Source of the DNA: Pedobacter sp. SYP-B3415
GTDB taxonomy: Bacteria; Bacteroidota; Bacteroidia; Sphingobacteriales; Sphingobacteriaceae
Direction: 5' to 3'
DNA length: 64,000 bases
NCBI RefSeq assembly: GCF_004138205.1
Contig: NZ_RXNQ01000035.1
Location: 62,001-126,000, forward strand
The position numbers and the translations under genes were made by a program. The notes beneath the pieces were generated by a model. The model was not told the DNA's origin and did no database searches. It saw nothing but the letters and a program-made list of their open reading frames with translations. Of this stretch, positions 51,827-60,135 are shown piece after piece. Every line of letters begins with the position of its first letter. Position 1 is the stretch's first letter.

Positions 51827-52303
51827 TCAGCCCATGTTATGCTCCGTGATCAATTCACCGATCTGCTGTAAAAAGTCAGGATTTATATCATCCATCGTTT
51901 CCCATACCACCTGGTCGCCCGCAGATTGGGCATAGATGACCGCTATTTTGTCACCGCCCAGAAATATCCGGTAGGTTCCGTTGTTTTGCGGCTCCACGCG
52001 AAGTTTATCTTCTACAACCTGAATCTCGAAGGGATCAGTTTTACCCAGCGTGAGCAGTGGCGACCCATCCTGGTCGGCTACGCCGGAAACTTCCTGTCCT
52101 GAAGCCGTACTGCTCCCCGTTCCGCTTTCAGACTCGGTTTCTAACTCCTCAAATTCTGTTTCCTGGTCCCACTCGCCTGCCTCATCTTCTTTCCCGGCAG
52201 ATTGACCAGCAGAAGGTTCCTGGTGTGGATGGTTGTCATTTCCTGAGCTGGCAGCTGTGTTTCCGCCCGCGTTTTGTTCGTTATCGATATTTTCAAGATT
52301 CAT
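51827..52303 (-). CDS. acidic low-complexity protein with small C-terminal domain
   Basis: 158 residues. The first ~85 are disordered and acidic, rich in Glu, Ser, Gly and Gln (DEAGEWDQETEFEELETES). The C-terminal ~75 form a compact domain (LLTLGKTDPFEIQVVEDKLRVEPQNNGTYRIFLGGDKIAVIYAQ, VWETMDDINPDFLQQIGELI). No signal peptide. Not recognised. Upstream of it lies MITE-like copy B. Confidence 0.6.
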   Translation of the reverse strand: MNLENIDNEQNAGGNTAASSGNDNHPHQEPSAGQSAGKEDEAGEWDQETEFEELETESESGTGSSTASGQEVSGVADQDGSPLLTLGKTDPFEIQVVEDKLRVEPQNNGTYRIFLGGDKIAVIYAQSAGDQVVWETMDDINPDFLQQIGELITEHNMG

Positions 52304-52542
52304 CTTCGTAAGATTTTGTAGCTATGATACCTACAACAACGGCTGTCGGGGCATAAGGTTTGAAAATCACTGATCTGATTCAAACATGAAGCGAAAGTAA
52401 AGCTTCGGCATTCGTTATGAGGGCCTATACCATGGTGCCGATTATGTATCCTTACTCCTTATTCAACAGAGCTGTTCGTCACCCGCTCAAAGGAATTATG
52501 AGAGGCCTGCACTATGGTCCTGATTCATTGTTGCTTACTATT

Positions 52543-53013
52543 GTTGTCCGGTAAAAATTTGCAAAACAAAATAAGATCCTTCTGAAAAGTCTCAAAGCAA
52601 TATCCGCATCAATTTTCTGAATCAAGCCCTGAATTTTACGTTATGGGTTTTACGCACAGGCGGTGGTTTTGATGACGGTTTTGCCTCATTACTACCATTG
52701 ATAGGTGCGGACCGGCCTTGTATCTTCTCGCCGCAGAAAAGTATTAAAAGTCTTGCACTGCTTTAAGGAGGTTGGGAAGAACCAAGGAGGGGAACCAGCC
52801 CGGAACGGAATGGCGCAGAGGTAATCCGGGCCTTTTCCCTCCGCCGTAGGACTTTTGATGCTTTTATGCAAGAAGAGATACTCAGCCGGAGCGTTTTGCT
52901 TCTTTTTCGCCAAAAAGAAGGAGCCCCGCGGCGGTAAGCGGTTCGATACCATAGCCTCACATCTACTGGAAACCAAAGAATTATAGCTTTTCGCAGAACC
53001 TCCCCCGGGCAAC
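52543..53013 (+). mobile_element. MITE-like repeat element, copy B (471 bp)
   Basis: Starts GTTGTCCGG (52543-52551) and ends CCGGGCAAC (53005-53013), one mismatch to a perfect inverted repeat. Collinear with copy A (34496-35087), with several blocks of more than 30 identical bases and about 120 bases fewer in the middle. Same orientation as copy A. Non-coding. It occupies most of the 820-base gap between 52304 and 53123. Confidence 0.75.
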
Positions 53014-53123
53014 AATGGTTCGTTAATCTTTATTCTACAAAGCTCCTACAGACCCACAATTTTCAGCACCAATATTTGAAATATTAAAAATCTAATTAAC
53101 TTTGAAATACAAAGCACTTTTAA

Positions 53124-53840
53124 ATGAAGACTCAAGCGTATTTCGAAGCCAGGCATGCAGCGATTAAAAACAACCGCTGGTTCCGTTATTTTACTGTTTT
53201 TAACCGTGTTGCCCTTGCAGCCGGTTTTCTGCCTTCTGGTTACGTAAAAATCATGGGCGAACGATTTACAGACCTGCATAACAACCAACCTATGGGGCAT
53301 TACCTGGAAGCGCTTTATCATACCGGTTACTACTACACCGTGATTGGCATAGTGCAGGTGCTGGCTGCTCTGCTTTTGCTCATCCCGCGCACCGCGCTGC
53401 TGGGCGTGCTGATCTATTTTCCGGTCATCCTGAACATCTGTATCCTCTCATTCTCGGTCAGGTTTGAAGGCTCACTCCTCTCATCGCCGCTAATGGTGCT
53501 TTCCTGTATCTATCTGATGGCCTGGGACTACGATCGCCTGAAATATATTCTGCCCGTGATGACTGCCAGGCGGGATACTGAAAAACAAACCAGGCCGGTT
53601 AGCAACCGTTTCCCTGTTGGTTTTGCGGCCGGGTCATTTGCTGCCGTTGTGATTATTGTAGCAATTATTCTCAACGCTTTCAACATCATGCCAAGAAACA
53701 CGCTGAAAGATTGCCAGGGTCAGTGCGACGAGCGTCGGGATCCGGAGGCTTGCAAACGGTTTTGCGAATGTATCCACCTGCAGGGCGAGCCACTGCGGAA
53801 ATGCCTTACTGAATATAAAAAAGCTGCAAACGCTAAATAA
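53124..53840 (+). CDS. DoxX-like membrane protein with cysteine-rich C-terminal tail
   Basis: 238 residues. Four-helix membrane part resembling DoxX proteins (NRVALAAGFLPSGYVKIMGERF, YYTVIGIVQVLAALLLLIPR, GVLIYFPVILNICILSFSV, SPLMVLSCIYLMAWDYDRL), a fifth hydrophobic segment (FAAVVIIVAIILNAFNI) and a 45-residue tail with six Cys spaced C-x3-C-x8-C-x3-C-x1-C-x10-C. First gene of a four-gene rightward set ending in a metallophosphoesterase. The tail would bind metal or form disulfides. Confidence 0.72.
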   Translation: MKTQAYFEARHAAIKNNRWFRYFTVFNRVALAAGFLPSGYVKIMGERFTDLHNNQPMGHYLEALYHTGYYYTVIGIVQVLAALLLLIPRTALLGVLIYFPVILNICILSFSVRFEGSLLSSPLMVLSCIYLMAWDYDRLKYILPVMTARRDTEKQTRPVSNRFPVGFAAGSFAAVVIIVAIILNAFNIMPRNTLKDCQGQCDERRDPEACKRFCECIHLQGEPLRKCLTEYKKAANAK

Positions 53841-53876
53841 CGTCCATACGCACCAAAATCCTAAACACAAAAAACC

Positions 53877-54380
53877 ATGAAATCGCAGGGCCTTCGCCAT
53901 TATCTATCACTCATCCTTTTATTTATGCCGCCGCTGCTGTTTGCGGTGCTGCTGGTTGCATTCAAAGATCATCCGAAATTGCAGCATACACAGATGCCGG
54001 CGCTTTCGTGGCAATTCTGGATCCTCGCATTGGCCGGTCTTGTGGCCACAGCCGGAGGTGTGCTCGACTGGCGCTATCACCGCAATCCGCTTAACATGAA
54101 AATTCCGAAAAAGGAACGCGATGCCGAAGCCGCGGCACTCGGCCTGGGCGGCCTGCCCATGTTTGTACTCATGTGGCTGGCTATGATGAGCGATAAACCC
54201 ACCTGGTACCTCATCCCCATCCTCGTTGTTCTTATCTATACGGTTGTGGCCATCTGTTACGACGAATTTGTTTTTCACATCAAACGCTGCAGGCCCCGGG
54301 AGAACCTCTATCACCGCATGCTCGTGTTTGGTAACGGCATTGCCTGGCTGTCGTGGTTTCACTTTATCTTCATCCGGTGA
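53877..54380 (+). CDS. membrane protein of unknown function
   Basis: 167 residues, about four transmembrane segments: LILLFMPPLLFAVLLVAF, FWILALAGLVATAGGVLDW, GGLPMFVLMWLAMM and WYLIPILVVLIYTVVAICY, with a conserved-looking basic loop (HRNPLNMKIPKKERDAEA) and a His/Cys-containing end (HIKRCRPRENLYHRML). Not recognised. Its TGA overlaps the GTG start proposed for the next gene, so translation is probably coupled. Confidence 0.72.
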   Translation: MKSQGLRHYLSLILLFMPPLLFAVLLVAFKDHPKLQHTQMPALSWQFWILALAGLVATAGGVLDWRYHRNPLNMKIPKKERDAEAAALGLGGLPMFVLMWLAMMSDKPTWYLIPILVVLIYTVVAICYDEFVFHIKRCRPRENLYHRMLVFGNGIAWLSWFHFIFIR

Positions 54381-54907
54381 GGTATAAACATTTATTGCAG
54401 GAGGCGCGTAAGCACTTTGACCGGTATCCGGAGGCCGCAGAAGGTATCAGTTCTGCCAGTTTTTTTGAGCAGGGCGGCAGGTGGATGAGCATCCGGCTGC
54501 AGGAACTGCGGGGTCAGCAGACGCAGCAGCCCGATGAAGTTTCCTCTTTCAGCTTTTACGGCTGGCTAAAATACGGGCTTTGCTGCGCTGGTACGCTTCC
54601 GGCCGCCGCCGCCCTTTACCTCATTCATCCCGTTGTCAGCATACTGAGCGTGGTCGTGTTTTATTGCATCGAAGCCGGATTTTTGTTTCTTTTTCCCTTA
54701 CTTATTGACAAAAGGCCGGCGCCCCTGGCCGGAAGTATCGCCATGACACATCGTGTCGGATTTTTAAATGCGGTTACCAACGTGATACCAATCGCGCTGT
54801 TCATGTTGTCGGGCCTGCTCAATGTACGCTCACCTTTTTTTCGCTGGCAACTCGGCTGCATGGCTGTTCTCATCTGGTATATACATGAAACTAGAACTCG
54901 GCTATAA
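54377..54907 (+). CDS. membrane protein of unknown function (GTG start)
   Basis: About 176 residues. A GTG at 54377 that overlaps the previous stop (GTGA) is preferred to the upstream ATG at 54353, which lies inside the previous gene. N-terminal soluble part (RYKHLLQEARKHFDRYPEAA), then four hydrophobic segments (GLCCAGTLPAAAALYLI, VVSILSVVVFYCIEAGFLFLFPLL, VGFLNAVTNVIPIALFMLSG, LGCMAVLIWYI). Not recognised. Overlaps the metallophosphoesterase start by 23 bases. Confidence 0.6.
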   Translation: MRYKHLLQEARKHFDRYPEAAEGISSASFFEQGGRWMSIRLQELRGQQTQQPDEVSSFSFYGWLKYGLCCAGTLPAAAALYLIHPVVSILSVVVFYCIEAGFLFLFPLLIDKRPAPLAGSIAMTHRVGFLNAVTNVIPIALFMLSGLLNVRSPFFRWQLGCMAVLIWYIHETRTRL

Positions 54908-55595
54908 CCACGATTTCGAAGTACGGGATACGGGCATGAAATTGGCCGGCATGCCAACGTTACGTATTTTATTTATTTCTGACCTTCATTTTGGCTGGTT
55001 CAGCGCAAAGACGGTCAGAAAACTTTTAGAGAAAATCAGCGAACTCGACCCGCACCTGATCCTGTTTGGCGGCGATTACATTGATTTGCCGGGAGGCCGC
55101 AGGCATTTAGCGTCGCTGCTTGGCGGGCTTCCCCCTTTGGCAAACGTTTTCGCTATAGCGGGCAACCATGACTATCTTTTTGGCCTGAACAGAACACGCA
55201 AAATATTTGAAAGCAAAGGTGCAACATGGCTGCACAATACCAGTACGTCGATTACTATCGGTGGCAGGGAAATCCTGTTATGCGGCAACACAACTTCGCC
55301 CCCGCCGACCAATGCGGCTCTTTCGATTCTTTTTACGCATAGGCCTGCCGATTTCGAAACCTGCGCTAAAAACTTCCAGATCGTTTTTGGCGGCCACCTT
55401 CATGGCGGACAAGTAGTATTGTGGCAAAATGCCCGTGGCCTGTATCCTGGCCGGCTGTTTTACCGCTGGAATGTACTTGAAAAACGGTCGGCCACCTGCA
55501 GGTATTTTATGAGTAAAGGCATGGGCGACACACTCCCCATACGGTTCAACTGCAAGCGGGATATCATCCTGTTACGGATCAATCCCGAAACCTAA
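54885..55595 (+). CDS. calcineurin-like metallophosphoesterase (YkuE-like)
   Basis: About 236 residues from the ATG at 54885. Dinuclear metal motifs in order: ILFISDLHFGW (D-x-H), LILFGGDYIDL (GD), VFAIAGNHDYLFG (GNHD), ILFTHRP and VFGGHLHGGQV (GHxH). Family members hydrolyse phosphate mono- or diesters, some on lipid-linked or nucleotide substrates. No signal peptide, cytosolic face. End of the four-gene set; the substrate may be linked to the membrane proteins before it. Confidence 0.87.
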   Translation: MKLELGYNHDFEVRDTGMKLAGMPTLRILFISDLHFGWFSAKTVRKLLEKISELDPHLILFGGDYIDLPGGRRHLASLLGGLPPLANVFAIAGNHDYLFGLNRTRKIFESKGATWLHNTSTSITIGGREILLCGNTTSPPPTNAALSILFTHRPADFETCAKNFQIVFGGHLHGGQVVLWQNARGLYPGRLFYRWNVLEKRSATCRYFMSKGMGDTLPIRFNCKRDIILLRINPET

Positions 55596-55644
55596 GGGAG
55601 CTCACTTCACACAGCTACCATTTCGCCTGCCGGCGGATGCTGCT

Positions 55645-57735
55645 CTACGTACGCGGACGGGCATAACGTTTATCTGCATCGCTGACTACGGCCAGGAGCC
55701 TGTCTGTAAGCTGCTGAAGCAAGTCCCAGCCTGTGGCACCAGCTACCAGGTTGTCAGTTTCCGGTTTAGTCTCTTTTCCCGAACCGCGATCTATAATTGT
55801 AACCATTTGTTCAAGGTTTGAGCGTACCGATAAAACCTGTTCCGTTGTAAAAACTTGGGGAGTTTTTTCGGCTTCGAGGGCAAGTCCGACGAGAACTGCA
55901 TTAATGCGGTAGCCGAGTTCACGCAGGGAAAACAGCAGCGGGACATCGAGACGGCGGTGACCAGGCTCTACCAGTGCCTGCGCAATGGCATCAGCGTAAG
56001 TGGCTACCGAAGCCGACGCTGCCTTTCTGGCCAGCCGCAACCGTGTCAGGTCGCCGGCTTCTCCTGTGAAACGGGTAATTGCCTGCAGGTAGTCGAGCTG
56101 TTTTTGCACCAGTAGCCCGATAAGAATCCGCAGTCGTCTGCGTTCCCAAACCGGAAAAAGATAAGCGGCAACCAATGCTGCACCGCAGCCGATTAACGTG
56201 TCAAGAAGTCGCTCGGCGACCAGTGCAAAAGAAATCCCCTGTTCACCCGCAAAGAGCAGCACGACCGCTGCCGATATGCTTGCCACCGCGAACCCATACC
56301 GGGAGCGTTGCAGCCAGAAAAATCCGAACAAAAAAATGCTGGCCATGATCCATGTCCAAACCGTCCCAGCGAGGACATACCAGGTCAGTACGCCAATCGA
56401 AAGCCCGGCGAGTGTACCCCAAACCCGCTGCAGGTTACGCTGCCAGCTTTGGCCGAAGTTTGGCCGCGATACCACGATAACCGTGAGAAAAATCCAGTAT
56501 CCGTAATTTCCGAAATGAAAAACCGAAACCGGCAGCCACAGAAGGCCAAACACGATCGCTATCCGCAAGGCATAACGCCATTGTGAACGGTACGTTTTAA
56601 CGGCCGACGAAAGTCCCGCCCATTTAAACCCCGTCTGCGGCAAAAACGCATAAGGATTTATGTCAGGCATAAGCAGTTGTTGATCCCGGCGGCTTAGCCG
56701 TCCCAATAAGAGAACGATCGCTTCAGCATTATTCAAAATTTCGGGCACTGCGCCTGCTGACCCGGGCAAACTGCTGTGCTGCGCATTGGCAATGACCTGC
56801 AACTGGAGCATGACCTTATCAAGCTCGCGCGCTATATTTTTCTCTGACTGGGCAGTCCGGAACAATGAAGCCAAAGCGAGCTTCGCGGTAATCCGCGACA
56901 GGCGGTGTATCAGCCTCGATAAGCGATGTAAGGTTTCCCCGTCAAGCACATTCCGCAGGTGATCGTAGTCGAAATGGATGGCATTGATCTGTTCAAACAG
57001 CTCCATAACTGCCAGCCCCATATGCAGCCAGTACTCGCCTTTCCCGCTTTGTGCATGCTTTATTTTTGGATCTGACAGCAACAGGTGCCGTACCTGTTCC
57101 TGTTTCATCGCCAGCCGGCGCTGCGCTTCAACCGTTTCACTATAAGCCTCAGCTAGACTGGTCTGCGTATCATAACAAAGCGATTTAGCAGAAAGCAGGG
57201 CTGCGCTTGCATCAAGACACTCAAATAGCGCCTGTTTCAGGGACCTGAACGGAAAAATCAGCACCTGCAGCACACTCAGCGCATGGTACCACAAGGCACC
57301 TAGAAAAATCCAGAAGGTAAAGGTCAGCGGATCATTGGGCGATAATCCGTAAATGAAAATAGCGAGGATCAGGCACATTGTCCCAACCAGCCCCAATCGT
57401 GTTCCGCCCGCACCAAACAGACAGAGTACAAAACTTCCGGCAATCCAGAACACCTGCATGGCCCACCAGTGCGGCAGCGAAAATGCCAGTGTCAGGGCCG
57501 CTACAGCCAGGGTACCGAGACTCCAGATCGCGGTTCGCAGTTTGTCGCGGACGGTGCCCGGCAGATCGGTGAGACCAATCAGCAAAATACCAAGGCCGAA
57601 AGGCAGATAGACCGCTTTTCCCGTATCGAGCAGAAACCAGACCGGCAGAACAATAGAAAGCGTGTGGCGCAGGGCATCTAAAAAATATTCTCCAAGAAAA
57701 GTCGAGAGGCCGGCTCTCCTGATGGCTCTACCCAC
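55645..57735 (-). CDS. FUSC/YccS-family membrane protein
   Basis: 696 residues. Two halves each with about five or six transmembrane segments (VYLPFGLGILLIGLTDLPG, IWSLGTLAVAALTLAFSL, FWIAGSFVLCLFGAGG; then AIVFGLLWLPVSVFHFGNYGYWIFLTVIVV, GVLTWYVLAGTVWTWIMASIFLFGFFW, AVVLLFAGEQGISFALV) separated by a helical cytosolic region (residues ~170-370). The signature PNFGQSWQRNLQRVWGTLAGL is typical of FUSC proteins (YccS, aromatic acid exporters). Substrate unknown. Convergent with the metallophosphoesterase gene. Confidence 0.88.
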   Translation of the reverse strand: MGRAIRRAGLSTFLGEYFLDALRHTLSIVLPVWFLLDTGKAVYLPFGLGILLIGLTDLPGTVRDKLRTAIWSLGTLAVAALTLAFSLPHWWAMQVFWIAGSFVLCLFGAGGTRLGLVGTMCLILAIFIYGLSPNDPLTFTFWIFLGALWYHALSVLQVLIFPFRSLKQALFECLDASAALLSAKSLCYDTQTSLAEAYSETVEAQRRLAMKQEQVRHLLLSDPKIKHAQSGKGEYWLHMGLAVMELFEQINAIHFDYDHLRNVLDGETLHRLSRLIHRLSRITAKLALASLFRTAQSEKNIARELDKVMLQLQVIANAQHSSLPGSAGAVPEILNNAEAIVLLLGRLSRRDQQLLMPDINPYAFLPQTGFKWAGLSSAVKTYRSQWRYALRIAIVFGLLWLPVSVFHFGNYGYWIFLTVIVVSRPNFGQSWQRNLQRVWGTLAGLSIGVLTWYVLAGTVWTWIMASIFLFGFFWLQRSRYGFAVASISAAVVLLFAGEQGISFALVAERLLDTLIGCGAALVAAYLFPVWERRRLRILIGLLVQKQLDYLQAITRFTGEAGDLTRLRLARKAASASVATYADAIAQALVEPGHRRLDVPLLFSLRELGYRINAVLVGLALEAEKTPQVFTTEQVLSVRSNLEQMVTIIDRGSGKETKPETDNLVAGATGWDLLQQLTDRLLAVVSDADKRYARPRT

Positions 57736-58026
57736 AGTTGCTGATTAAAAAGTTAGTTTCCGGTCCTGCATTCAGAATGCCAGGCGGCGCACAAAGTTAA
57801 ATAAAAAGGCCAAACGCCGGCTTTTATGCCTGAACAGGGGGGGCAGGCAAAAAATAAAAAAACACTGCGGGTACAATACGCTTCCCCCGGTGCCGTTATA
57901 TATCCGAGAGCGTTAATTTAGATGGCGGGAAATGGATGTAAGTGTCCGTTTTCCGCTTTTTTTATGCGCCGCGCATTTTACCCCTATTACGCCTTATATT
58001 TGCAGATGCAAGGCAACAGATTAGCT

Positions 58027-58356
58027 ATGACAAAAAAGAAATACCGGTCGCTCCAGGAATTTTATCCATTTTATCTTACCGAACATGCAAATTCTACATC
58101 CCGGATCCTGCATTTTACCGGTACGGCCTTGCTGTTAATGAGCGCTTTTGCCGGCTTCCTTTTTCACGACTGGCGATTTTTCGTAGCCGTTCCGGTTTTG
58201 GGTTATGGCTTCGCCTGGGTGGGGCATTACTTCTTTGAGAAAAACAAACCGGCTACCTTTCAATATCCGCTGTATAGCCTCGCGAGCGATTTTATCTTGT
58301 TTTATGATCTTTTAACCGGCAAACAGCCTTTTCACACTGGTAAAGAGAAGCCTTAA
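58027..58356 (+). CDS. DUF962 (Mpo1/YGL010w-like) membrane protein
   Basis: 109 residues from the ATG at 58027 (MTKKKYRSLQEFYPFYLTEH); upstream in-frame codons are not protein-like. Family pattern FYPFYLTEHANSTSRILHFTGTALLL, WVGHYFFEKNKPATFQYPLYSLASDF with conserved His residues. Yeast Mpo1 is an Fe(II)-dependent dioxygenase of 2-hydroxy fatty acids; the His residues (EH, LHF, GHYFFEKN) suggest the bacterial protein could do the same. Three transmembrane segments. Confidence 0.85.
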   Translation: MTKKKYRSLQEFYPFYLTEHANSTSRILHFTGTALLLMSAFAGFLFHDWRFFVAVPVLGYGFAWVGHYFFEKNKPATFQYPLYSLASDFILFYDLLTGKQPFHTGKEKP

Positions 58357-58385
58357 TCTTTAGTCTGATTCACGTTCACGTTCAT

Positions 58386-58584
58386 GTTTGTCCGGGGACA
58401 GCGTTGCCCCGGCCCGCAGCTCTCATTGGCAGTAATCAGGCAAAACTCTCGTTAAAACCACGGCCTGGACGTAAAACCCACAAACATACAATTCAAGGGG
58501 CTTGCTTTAGAAGACTCAGGTAAATACTGCTTTGCGCATGTTCAGAAGGATCTTGTTTTGGTCTGCAAATTTTTAATGGACAAC
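58386..58584 (-). mobile_element. MITE-like repeat element, short inverted copy C (199 bp)
   Basis: On the minus strand it starts GTTGTCC (58578-58584) and ends CCGGACAAAC (58386-58395). In between it follows copies A and B through TTTGTGGGTTTTACGT, a variant of GGTTTTGATGACGGTTTTGCC and TTACTGCCA, then jumps to the far end, so roughly 270-390 internal bases are deleted. Opposite orientation to A and B. It fills the gap between the DUF962 and proline dehydrogenase genes. Confidence 0.65.
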
Positions 58585-58611
58585 ATTGCTACATGGTCCA
58601 GAATTTAAAAA

Positions 58612-59796
58612 CTATCCCCTCCGCCTCTTCAGCTCCCGCTCAATCAGCGTAAGTTCACGGCCAGTTTGGCCGGCAACAGAAGTGTTTTCCTGCGCTCTTC
58701 TGAACAGGTACGGCATGACCGATTTTACCGGACCATACGGAACATACTTAGCTACATTATAGGCAGAGTTTGCCAGATTAAAACTCAGGTTATCGCTCAT
58801 ACCAAGCAGCTGTGAAAAGAAGACGTGCGGGTGGTTGTGCGGTACATTTTTCTCCTGCAACAGGTAGGTCAGCAGCCGGCAGCTGTCCTCATTATGGGTG
58901 CCTGCCACAAAAGCGATCTGCTCCAGGTTGTCAACACAATAGCGAAGTGAATCGTCGTAATCGCGGTCAGAAGCGTTTTTATCGGGCTGTATGGGCGATG
59001 GATAACCCATTTGTTCAGCACGTTTCCGTTCCTTTTCCATATAGGCCCCGCGAACCATCTTTACGCCGAGTATAAAACCGGCATCCCGGGCAATCAGGTG
59101 ATCGGCTTTCATGTCGGCCAGCTTATCATGGCGATACATCTGGTACGTATTGTATACAATAGCCCGGCTACGGTTAAATTTTCGCATCATATCGATAGCC
59201 AGTTCGTCGATCGTATCCTGAATCCACGTTTCTTCCGCATCAATCATCACCGGAACGCCTTTTTCGAAAGCCGTATGGCAGATCTTTTCGCAGCGGGCCC
59301 GTACCTTGGCAAATTCTTCCTTTTCGCGTGCGGTCAGTTCCTTTTTTGCATCAAGTTTTTCCAGCAGGCCAAACCTGCCTATTCCGGTCACTTTGAACAC
59401 CGTAATCGGAATGCGTTTGTCGTCAGCAGCCGTTTCGATGGTACGGATGATTTCGCGACAGGTCTCATCAAACACCTGTTCCTCGTCCTCACCCTCTACC
59501 GAGTAGTCGAGGATCGTCCCTACGTTGCCTGCATGTAACTTGGCTATGGCATGCTCACATTCGGCGATCGTCTCACCGCCACAGAACTGTTCAAAAATGG
59601 TCGATTTGATCATCCCCTGGATCGGTAATCCGATATCAAGAAAAAAGTTGGTGATCGGCGGACCAATTTTCGTCAGAAAATTGCTTCCGATCATACGAAA
59701 TAACCAGTACGCTTTTTTCAGCTCTGTGTTGTTCTTTGATTGAAAAGCAATTTCGGTATTGTTAAAATCGGGCAGTCTCTCCGGCGAAATCTCCAT
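58612..59796 (-). CDS. putA: proline dehydrogenase
   Basis: Monofunctional FAD-dependent enzyme oxidising proline to pyrroline-5-carboxylate. About 394 residues from the ATG at 59796 (MEISPERLPDF). Marks: TILDYSVEGEDEE, VFKVTGIGRFGLLEKL, PVMIDAEETWIQDTID, RAIVYNTYQMYRHDKL, GFILGVKMVRGAYMEKERKRA, VAGTHNED and SQLLGMSDNLSFNLA. The helical insert between is typical of Bacteroidota. No P5C dehydrogenase gene adjacent. Divergent from the S4 protein gene with 93 bases between. Confidence 0.93.
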   Translation of the reverse strand: MEISPERLPDFNNTEIAFQSKNNTELKKAYWLFRMIGSNFLTKIGPPITNFFLDIGLPIQGMIKSTIFEQFCGGETIAECEHAIAKLHAGNVGTILDYSVEGEDEEQVFDETCREIIRTIETAADDKRIPITVFKVTGIGRFGLLEKLDAKKELTAREKEEFAKVRARCEKICHTAFEKGVPVMIDAEETWIQDTIDELAIDMMRKFNRSRAIVYNTYQMYRHDKLADMKADHLIARDAGFILGVKMVRGAYMEKERKRAEQMGYPSPIQPDKNASDRDYDDSLRYCVDNLEQIAFVAGTHNEDSCRLLTYLLQEKNVPHNHPHVFFSQLLGMSDNLSFNLANSAYNVAKYVPYGPVKSVMPYLFRRAQENTSVAGQTGRELTLIERELKRRRG

Positions 59797-59875
59797 ATAA
59801 AGGGGTACAATTATCAAACGAGTGCAAAAATATGAAATCCGGGGCTTCTAAATTCATTGACTTTACAAATAATTG

Positions 59876-59883
59876 TAAATTTG
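59876..59883 (+). promoter_or_regulatory. candidate -7 element giving a near-leaderless S4 mRNA
   Basis: TAAATTTG fits TAnnTTTG; a TTG lies 16 bases upstream (in ATTCATTGAC). With a start about seven bases after the element, transcription would begin at or next to the ATG at 59890, so the mRNA would have no 5' leader. The -33 spacing is not ideal. Confidence 0.45.
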
Positions 59884-59889
59884 CCGGCG

Positions 59890-60096
59890 ATGAACGAGTT
59901 CAAATTAGAAGGTGAATTTATCCCCATGATCCAGCTGCTTAAAGCCTGTGCACTGGTAGGGAGCGGCGGCGAAGCTCAACTCGTTGTTGAAGACGGACTT
60001 GTGAAATACAATGGCCAGACAGATTACCGCAAGCGCCTTAAAGTGCGCCGCGGTGACGTGATCGAATTTAACGGCCGGCAGATTCGCGTGGTCTGA
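59890..60096 (+). CDS. S4-domain RNA-binding protein (YbcJ-like)
   Basis: 68 residues. Nearly the whole protein is an S4 fold: FKLEGEFIPMIQLLKACALVGSGGEAQLVVEDGLVKYNGQTDYRKRLKVRRGDVIEFNGRQI. The start at 59890 matches the usual N-terminus (xEFKLEGE); the longer frame would add 11 residues that overlap the promoter. Known members bind structured RNA or ribosomal intermediates; no partner is known. 39 bases before aroB, so probably co-transcribed. Confidence 0.9.
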   Translation: MNEFKLEGEFIPMIQLLKACALVGSGGEAQLVVEDGLVKYNGQTDYRKRLKVRRGDVIEFNGRQIRVV

Positions 60097-60135
60097 TTAC
60101 AAAAAAACCGATAAGGGACATCGTCCCCAGACTAT

